NCBI RefSeq assembly: GCF_900094935.1
Contig: NZ_FMBA01000006.1
Location: forward strand, 31,110-95,109
DNA: 64,000 bases
Source: Gilliamella intestini
Lineage (GTDB): Bacteria > Pseudomonadota > Gammaproteobacteria > Enterobacterales > Orbaceae
Reading direction: 5' to 3'
Made by a program: the position numbers and the translations under genes
Shown: positions 59,681 to 64,000 of the stretch, piece by piece
Numbering within the stretch: the first letter of the stretch is position 1
Layout: every line of letters starts with the position of its first letter
The notes under the pieces: generated by a model
What the model saw: only the letters and a program-made list of their open reading frames with translations
Database searches by the model: none
What the model was told of the DNA's origin: nothing

Positions 59681-60475
59681 ATGATTAAAGCAGAACAATT
59701 ACAATTAACCTTTAATCAAGGTACACCGATTGAAAATCATGTATTACGAGGGTTAAATCTTAACATCAGCGAAGGAGAGTTTGTCACTATCATTGGTAGT
59801 AACGGTGCAGGGAAAAGCTCGTTACTTAACGCAATTAGTGGTGATTTGCTAACTGATTCTGGCTGTATTGTGATCAATGATAAAAATGTTACTCGTTGGC
59901 CAGCATGGAAACGCGCAGGTATGGTTGCTCGAGTATTTCAAGATCCAATGGTTGGAACTTGTGAAAACCTAACAATTGAAGAAAACCTTGCTATTGCTTA
60001 TAACCGAGGTAAAAAATTTACATTATCTTCCGCACTTAACCGCAAAGCACGCTCAATATTTAAAGATAAATTAGCGATGCTAAATCTAGGCCTGGAAAAT
60101 CGACTAACCGACATGATGGGACTACTTTCTGGTGGGCAAAGGCAAGCTGTTAGCTTATTAATGTCAACTTTACAACCGTCTAAAATACTACTTCTAGACG
60201 AGCACACAGCGGCACTTGATCCTAAAACTGCGCAATTTGTTCTAGATCTTACCGATCAAATGGTGTCACAAAACAAATTAACGACCATGATGGTAACTCA
60301 CTCAATGAAACAAGCCTTGGAATATGGCACCCGAACCGTCATGCTGCATCAGGGGCAAGTGGTGCTTGATGTATCGGGCGAAGAGCGTACAAAATTAACT
60401 ATCACCGACCTTTTAGCCATGTTTGAACAGACACGCGGTGAAAAGGTTACCGACGATGCTTTACTTTTAGGTTAA
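59681..60475 (+). CDS. ABC transporter ATPase (TrpZ-like)
   Basis: Cytoplasmic ATP-binding subunit, 264 aa. Walker A GSNGAGKSS lies near residues 39-47, the signature LSGGQ at about 149-153, Walker B with LLDEHTAALD near 171-180, and the switch His in VTHSMKQALE. It completes the importer with the permease and two binding proteins. A good terminator follows. Confidence 0.9.
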   Translation: MIKAEQLQLTFNQGTPIENHVLRGLNLNISEGEFVTIIGSNGAGKSSLLNAISGDLLTDSGCIVINDKNVTRWPAWKRAGMVARVFQDPMVGTCENLTIEENLAIAYNRGKKFTLSSALNRKARSIFKDKLAMLNLGLENRLTDMMGLLSGGQRQAVSLLMSTLQPSKILLLDEHTAALDPKTAQFVLDLTDQMVSQNKLTTMMVTHSMKQALEYGTRTVMLHQGQVVLDVSGEERTKLTITDLLAMFEQTRGEKVTDDALLLG

Positions 60476-60490
60476 TAATAAATCAAAAAG

Positions 60491-60517
60491 CAGTATCTTG
60501 GTTAGATATTGTTTTTT
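60491..60517 (+). terminator. Rho-independent terminator of the ABC operon
   Basis: CAGTATCT / AGATATTG form an 8-bp stem with one wobble and a 5-nt loop, followed by six T. It is placed 16 bp after the ATPase stop. Confidence 0.75.
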
Positions 60518-60547
60518 GATAATTATAGAGACACATTTTATTCTAGC

Positions 60548-60613
60548 AACATCTGCTACTTACCGTGATTTGGAAGAAATAGAAACTAAAAATTGTAAGC
60601 GAAAGCAGATGTT
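60548..60613. ncRNA. Candidate structured RNA or decayed element beside smpB
   Basis: AACATCTGCT (60548-60557) pairs perfectly with AGCAGATGTT (60604-60613), and CTTAC with GTAAG inside it, giving a long hairpin with a single-stranded top. It lies between the ABC terminator and smpB, outside any gene. It is not tmRNA, which ends differently. It could be a small RNA, part of the smpB 3' end, or a degenerated mobile element. Confidence 0.3.
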
Positions 60614-60672
60614 TAATTAAGTTAGAAATTATAAGCCACCATAAAAGCTTTCAATAAATTAACACTGTAGTA

Positions 60673-61155
60673 TTATCGATTGGAATTTTTCATTATCCGA
60701 GCTTTATCAACTTGCCATTGACGCTCTTTAATATCTGTTCGTTTATCGTATTCTTTTTTACCTTTGGCTACCCCAATTTTCACTTTCGCCCACGCATTCT
60801 TCCAATATAAAGAAAGGGCAACAACGGTATAACCTTGGCGATTGATTTGACCAAATAACGAATTGAGTTCACGCTCATTTAGCAGTAATTTACGGTTGCG
60901 CATAGGTTCGCAAATGACATGAGTTGAAGCAACATTTAACGGAGTAATAGTTGCCCCAAATAACCATGCCTCACCATCTTTTAGCAAAACATAGCTGTCG
61001 CTAATATTGGCTTTGCCTGCGCGCAGTGATTTTACCTCCCAACCTTGCAGAGATAATCCCGCCTCGATCTCTTCTTCAATGAAGTATTCATGACGTGCAC
61101 GTTTATTTAATGCAATAGTTGCCGAACTAGGCTTGTGTGATTTTTTCTTATTCAT
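60673..61155 (-). CDS. smpB: SmpB, tmRNA-binding protein
   Basis: Partner of tmRNA in trans-translation, rescuing stalled ribosomes. The OB-fold protein has [39 protein letters not shown] and [11 protein letters not shown]. The basic tail [18 protein letters not shown] enters the decoding site. Length 160 aa. It is divergent from ratA as in E. coli. The tmRNA gene ssrA, downstream of smpB in enterics, is not seen here. Confidence 0.97.
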   Translation of the reverse strand: MNKKKSHKPSSATIALNKRARHEYFIEEEIEAGLSLQGWEVKSLRAGKANISDSYVLLKDGEAWLFGATITPLNVASTHVICEPMRNRKLLLNERELNSLFGQINRQGYTVVALSLYWKNAWAKVKIGVAKGKKEYDKRTDIKERQWQVDKARIMKNSNR

Positions 61156-61221
61156 AATGTGCGTTATTATAGAGTTACGTGATATTATATGCTACTAATT
61201 TTATTTTTTTATTTTATTATT

Positions 61222-61650
61222 ATGGTACATGTTTTTCGCGAAGTTATCGAGCCTTATTCAATTGAACAAATGTTTGCTTTAGTCAACGATATTGAAAAAT
61301 ATCCAGAATTTATTCCAGATTGTATTGCAACAGGTATTATTAAAAAACAAGATAATATTACTGCCGCATTTATTGAGGTTGAAAAGTTTGGTTTCAAAAA
61401 ATCGTTCACCACATTAAATCAAATCAATGAACCTAATTCAATTGATATTACGCTTTTAGAAGGTCCATTTAAACAATTATCAGGCCGGTGGCAATTTGTT
61501 AAAATTACTGAAAACCAAAGTAAGATCAGTTTTAATTTAGATTTTGAGTTCAAAAATAAATTATTAGATATGACTTTTTCTCCTGTCTTTAAAGAAGTCA
61601 TGAATGGCATGGTTAATGCGTTTTCAAAACGAGCAAGGCAGATTTATTAA
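61222..61650 (+). CDS. ratA: RatA, START-like ribosome-association toxin
   Basis: A 142-aa START-like protein. In E. coli RatA binds 50S subunits and blocks 70S formation; the family also includes coenzyme Q-binding COQ10-like proteins. It has VHVFREVIEPYSIEQMFALV, NDIEKYPEFIPDC, LLEGPFKQLSGRWQF and FSPVFKEVMNGMVNAFSKRA. The frame opens at 61189, but the ATG at 61222 matches the family N-terminus. It is followed by ratB after 1 bp. Confidence 0.93.
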   Translation: MVHVFREVIEPYSIEQMFALVNDIEKYPEFIPDCIATGIIKKQDNITAAFIEVEKFGFKKSFTTLNQINEPNSIDITLLEGPFKQLSGRWQFVKITENQSKISFNLDFEFKNKLLDMTFSPVFKEVMNGMVNAFSKRARQIY

Positions 61651-61651
61651 A

Positions 61652-61927
61652 ATGATAAGAATTCAAATTGTTTATGCATTACCCAATAACGCAATTGTTA
61701 TTGATTGTGATGTCGATGAGCAAACGAATGTATTGCAAGCAATTACAAAATCCAATATCTTAACGATATGCAAAATAAAATTAGATGACCATCTAATTGG
61801 TATTTATGGAAAGCGTTGTGAGCCGACTCAATTGGTCAAAAACGGTGATCGCATTGAGATATATCGGTCGTTAATCAACGATCCCAAAGAAATAAGACGA
61901 AGAAAAGCCGCTCAAAAAAATAATTAA
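61652..61927 (+). CDS. ratB: RatB, RnfH-type ubiquitin-like protein
   Basis: A 91-aa beta-grasp (RnfH/UPF0125) protein of unclear function, conserved next to ratA. It has IRIQIVYALPNNAIVIDCDV, KLDDHLIGIYGKRCEPTQLV, NGDRIEIYRSLINDPKE and a basic tail RRRKAAQKNN. The longest frame starts inside ratA; the ATG at 61652 is the start consistent with the family. Confidence 0.92.
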   Translation: MIRIQIVYALPNNAIVIDCDVDEQTNVLQAITKSNILTICKIKLDDHLIGIYGKRCEPTQLVKNGDRIEIYRSLINDPKEIRRRKAAQKNN

Positions 61928-61942
61928 AGCAAAGGAAACTAA

Positions 61943-62377
61943 ATGCACAATCTGCTAATTGAAAAGATTGAAAATTTATGCAAAAAGCGTGGCATTAAAC
62001 TGACAACTCAACGTCGAACTGTTTTAGGTATTATGTTAACGGCCAATAAAGCAATGAGTGCGTATGATCTTTTAGATCTGCTCAAAGTTAGTGAACCACA
62101 AGCTAAACCACCGACCATCTATCGTGCGCTTGAATTTTTACTTGAGCAAGGGTTTATCCATAAAGTGGAATCCTCTAATAGCTATATTATTTGTCCACAT
62201 TTTCAAGATCCAGAACATATTTCGATTTTATTTATTTGTGATAAATGCCAACAAATTATTGAAAAACATTCTGAAAATATTGAAGAGCAGCTTAAACAAC
62301 TTGCACACCAAAATCAGTTTTTAATAAAGCACAGCGTGCTTGAAATACATGGACTTTGTCAGCAGTGTCAACTTTAA
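61943..62377 (+). CDS. zur: Zur, zinc-responsive Fur-family repressor
   Basis: Fur-family regulator that represses zinc uptake genes. The sequence tracks E. coli Zur: RGIKLTTQRRTVLGIM, SAYDLLDLLKVSEPQAKPPT, IYRALEFLLEQGFIHKVESS, and Zn-binding CxxC pairs in FICDKCQ and HGLCQQCQ. Length 144 aa, shorter than E. coli Zur because the His-rich tail after the last CxxC is missing. It follows ratB by 15 bp, and its 3' end overlaps the next gene. Confidence 0.92.
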   Translation: MHNLLIEKIENLCKKRGIKLTTQRRTVLGIMLTANKAMSAYDLLDLLKVSEPQAKPPTIYRALEFLLEQGFIHKVESSNSYIICPHFQDPEHISILFICDKCQQIIEKHSENIEEQLKQLAHQNQFLIKHSVLEIHGLCQQCQL

Positions 62378-62721
62378 TTATTTTTCTTTGGCTAATTAAC
62401 ATTGCTTGCGATACCGTTGGGCAAATTGCATTTAAGTATGCCGCACTCACCTCCAAAAATAAGCAAGGTTTACATTATTGGCAAACATTATTTAGTAATA
62501 TTTGGATATGGATTGGTTTTAGTACTTATTTTCTTGGATTTATTTGTTGGTTGGCGTTTTTAAGTGAAGTGCCATTATCAGTAGGCATTTTATTAGGATC
62601 ATTTAATATTATTACCGTTATGTTAGCAGGGCGAATTTTATTTAAAGAGCATCTAACTTTGTTTCGTATTGTGGGGATATTTTTTATTACCATCGGTGTA
62701 GTATTAGTGGGACTGACTTAA
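62356..62721 (+). CDS. Small DMT/EamA-type transporter subunit 1
   Basis: A 121-aa protein with four hydrophobic segments, like half-size members of the drug/metabolite transporter superfamily (SMR or ArnE/ArnF-like). DTVGQIAFKYAAL near residues 19-31 and FKEHLTLFRIVGIFFITIGVVLV near the end are typical. The start is uncertain: TTG (62356) or GTG (62365), both inside the end of zur. Its stop overlaps the second gene (TAATG), so the two subunits probably form a heterodimer. The substrate is unknown. Confidence 0.75.
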   Translation: MSAVSTLIIFLWLINIACDTVGQIAFKYAALTSKNKQGLHYWQTLFSNIWIWIGFSTYFLGFICWLAFLSEVPLSVGILLGSFNIITVMLAGRILFKEHLTLFRIVGIFFITIGVVLVGLT

Positions 62722-63104
62722 TGAAAAAATTTTATATTATTGGTTTTATCTTACTGCTATTTTTTGATACTTTTGGACAAACTAGCTTTAAATTAACCGC
62801 ACTATCAGCCTTGCCCTTTGAAATCAGTTTTGATTGGTTGGTTCGTATTTTTACTTATGGTTGGGCTTATTTAGTCATATTGGGTTATACAGGAGCGTTT
62901 ATTACTTGGATGATATTATTAAAAAAAGCTCCAGTTGGTCCGGCCTTTGCGGCATCTCATTTACAGGTGGTTACAGTGATGCTAGTATCGGTGATTGTTT
63001 TTGATGAAAAAATTACATTCACACGCATGCTTGGTGGATTATGTATTATTATTGGTATTGTTTTTTTGGCTATAGCCGAGCAAAAATTGCAGCGTAAATC
63101 GTAA
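62721..63104 (+). CDS. Small DMT/EamA-type transporter subunit 2
   Basis: A 127-aa companion of the preceding gene, with four transmembrane segments and similar motifs: DTFGQTSFKLTALSAL at the start, GPAFAASHLQVVTVMLVS, FDEKITFTRMLGGLCIIIGI near the end. Two different, adjacent, coupled half-size transporters usually work as a heterodimer with opposite topology. A role in metabolite or drug export is likely, but the substrate cannot be named. R1 copy F follows. Confidence 0.78.
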   Translation: MKKFYIIGFILLLFFDTFGQTSFKLTALSALPFEISFDWLVRIFTYGWAYLVILGYTGAFITWMILLKKAPVGPAFAASHLQVVTVMLVSVIVFDEKITFTRMLGGLCIIIGIVFLAIAEQKLQRKS

Positions 63105-63115
63105 ATCCCTTCTAT

Positions 63116-63160
63116 TTTTATACTAAAATTCCGTGTTTTCTGAAAGTTCTTTACAAAATA
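63116..63160 (+). repeat. R1 interspersed repeat, copy F
   Basis: TTTTTATACTAAAATTCCGT followed by TTTCTGAAAGTTCTTTACA, a free-standing copy 12 bp after the second DMT gene. Confidence 0.6.
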
Positions 63161-63310
63161 TTACGGATCTAATTTGTTTAATTTAGTAATTTATTCTATT
63201 TTGTGAAATTAATATGCTTCAGTAAGTATATTAATATTCAACCTCATAATTATTAATTTGGAATATTACTTCTAAAAAGATTTTGTTAATAAAAATTATT
63301 TTCGGTTTAT

Positions 63311-63526
63311 TTAAATACGGTCACGTTCAAGGATAACTATGTGAGCTTCTCGTTTCCAAAATAGGAACAAGCGACGAATCTCTCTTTCCATAGTAACTAC
63401 ACGCCAGCCTGCTTCAGCATTTCTATTTAACAATTGGGAAAATCTAACGGGATTAACATTGGCTGCGCCAAAAAGAAATGAAGAAAAAGCATTTTCTTGA
63501 TAAATAACTACCTTATATTCTTTCAT
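63311..63526 (-). CDS. DUF4177-family small protein
   Basis: A 71-aa soluble protein of the DUF4177 family; its function is unknown. It has KEYKVVIYQENAFSSFLFGA, the family-typical LLNRNAEAGWRVVTMERE, and a final beta-strand HIVILERD. It is a single gene on the minus strand between R1 copy F and the IS debris at the right edge. Confidence 0.75.
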   Translation of the reverse strand: MKEYKVVIYQENAFSSFLFGAANVNPVRFSQLLNRNAEAGWRVVTMEREIRRLFLFWKREAHIVILERDRI

Positions 63527-63667
63527 AGCAATTAAATCTCCAGTACTTTCTTAAATTAACATTAAAGTTTGTAACATTATATACTTTTTAAACGTTAGTA
63601 TCTATCACACAACAATTTGGTTTTTATTTAAAAATAGTTATGATTATTTGTTTTTATTCTGTAGTGT

Positions 63668-63732
63668 AACTATTCCTTAGAATAGTACAACAAAAAGTAG
63701 AAAATTCTCCATAATAAAAGTAAAAGAAGATA
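63668..63732 (-). repeat. R2 interspersed repeat, copy 3 (inverted)
   Basis: Read on the minus strand it gives CTTTTACTTTTATTATGGAG, then AATTTTCTACTTTTTGTTGT and ACTATTCTAAGGAATAGTTA, matching copies 1 and 2. Confidence 0.6.
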
Positions 63733-63789
63733 GCCACCGCTCCCTTACCCAAATCCTTGGTGAAGAGGATAGTTAGAAAAGTTAAAATC

Positions 63790-64000
63790 TACAGTTATCT
63801 AAACAAAGACCGCCCCATTTTTGTCAAAAAGTTTCAGGAGTGCACTACGTTTATGTATAAAAACAATAAAAATCAAATGGGTATTAATGGGTAAATATTC
63901 TTTAGTTTGCTGTTTTGTTTGATTGTTAAGTCAAGGTAAACCTTTGGTATCAGCCCTTATCGTGTGTCTGTGACAGGCGTTAATTCTGTTTTTTATGGGG
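63790..64000 (-). mobile_element. IS481-type remnant at the right edge
   Basis: Inverted relative to the remnant at 5430-5880. It holds the element segment around AATTAACGCCTGTCACAGAC, a deletion that joins GGGCTGATACC to AAAGGTTTACC, then the LxxDTKGLP region and R1 (63815-63862) followed by TTGTTTAGATAAC. It runs off the window. The stretch 63527-63667 before R2 has no gene I can support. Confidence 0.55.
63815..63862 (-). repeat. R1 interspersed repeat, copy G
   Basis: Read on the minus strand it gives TTTTATACATAAACGTAGTG, then CACTCCTGAAACTTTTTGACA. It is very close to copy A and sits at the same place in the IS481-type remnant. Confidence 0.65.

Noticed and set aside
60480..60672. tmRNA (ssrA) next to smpB
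   Set aside because: I looked for the tRNA-like end and the tag reading frame and found neither; only an unrelated hairpin is present.

Overview
The window looks like a chromosomal segment of an AT-rich gammaproteobacterium. Nearly every housekeeping protein is closest in sequence and length to its Enterobacteriaceae or Pasteurellaceae counterpart, but base composition is far more AT-rich and many enteric neighbours are missing. That combination, together with focA-pflB, an Fdn-type formate dehydrogenase, a sorbitol PTS and secreted adhesins, fits a host-associated fermenter of the Orbaceae type (Gilliamella, Frischella, Orbus). The genus is an inference; no marker such as 16S rRNA is present.

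Layout. 1-5293 (minus): the start of the dcw cluster, mraZ-rsmH-ftsL-ftsI-murE-murF, with four MraZ boxes in front. 5389-9240: an accessory island with IS481-type debris and a compact four-gene operon (UPF0174/YaaW protein, WYL regulator, small membrane protein, small secreted protein). 9288-17120: tRNA-Ser(UGA), tusE, then ftsB-ispD-ispF-truD-pcm, rsgA/orn, waaA-hemH. 17335-23549: lolA, rarA and nrdAB, with tandem NrdR boxes before nrdA. 23694-25612 (minus): mutH, an FMN reductase and dps. 25877-30018: a sorbitol operon srlA-E-B-D-M-R. 30060-30240: a structured, 6S-like intergenic sequence at the place where enterics keep ssrS. 30297-40255: serA, rpiA, argP, hemE-yjaG-hupA, ybaK, a YciC-family gene and glyQS. 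40384-45140: IS remnants and two tandem paralogous secreted adhesins. 45147-56294: argA (with ARG box), focA-pflB and fdnGHI-fdhE (with an FNR-like box). 56430-60475: an ABC importer with two substrate-binding proteins and a TrpR-like operator. 60673-63526: smpB/ratA-ratB, zur, a pair of small DMT transporters and a DUF4177 gene. The right edge is again IS481-type debris.

How the parts work together. The centre and right describe anaerobic life in a host: sorbitol uptake to fructose-6-phosphate, pyruvate cleavage by PflB, formate export by FocA, and formate oxidation in the periplasm by FdnGHI. The Fdn catalytic subunit has cysteine at residue 196 where the E. coli enzyme has selenocysteine, so it needs no Sec machinery. 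The adhesins have long N-terminal extensions, a signal sequence and an Ig-like domain but no outer-membrane barrel.

The least explained signals are repeats. R1 is a ~45-bp interspersed repeat in eight copies, both free in intergenic gaps and embedded in three similarly rearranged IS481 remnants. R2 is a ~65-bp repeat in three copies. R3 is an 83-bp near-palindrome. There are also many strong intergenic stem-loops without U-tracts. No CRISPR array, rRNA operon or intact prophage was seen.
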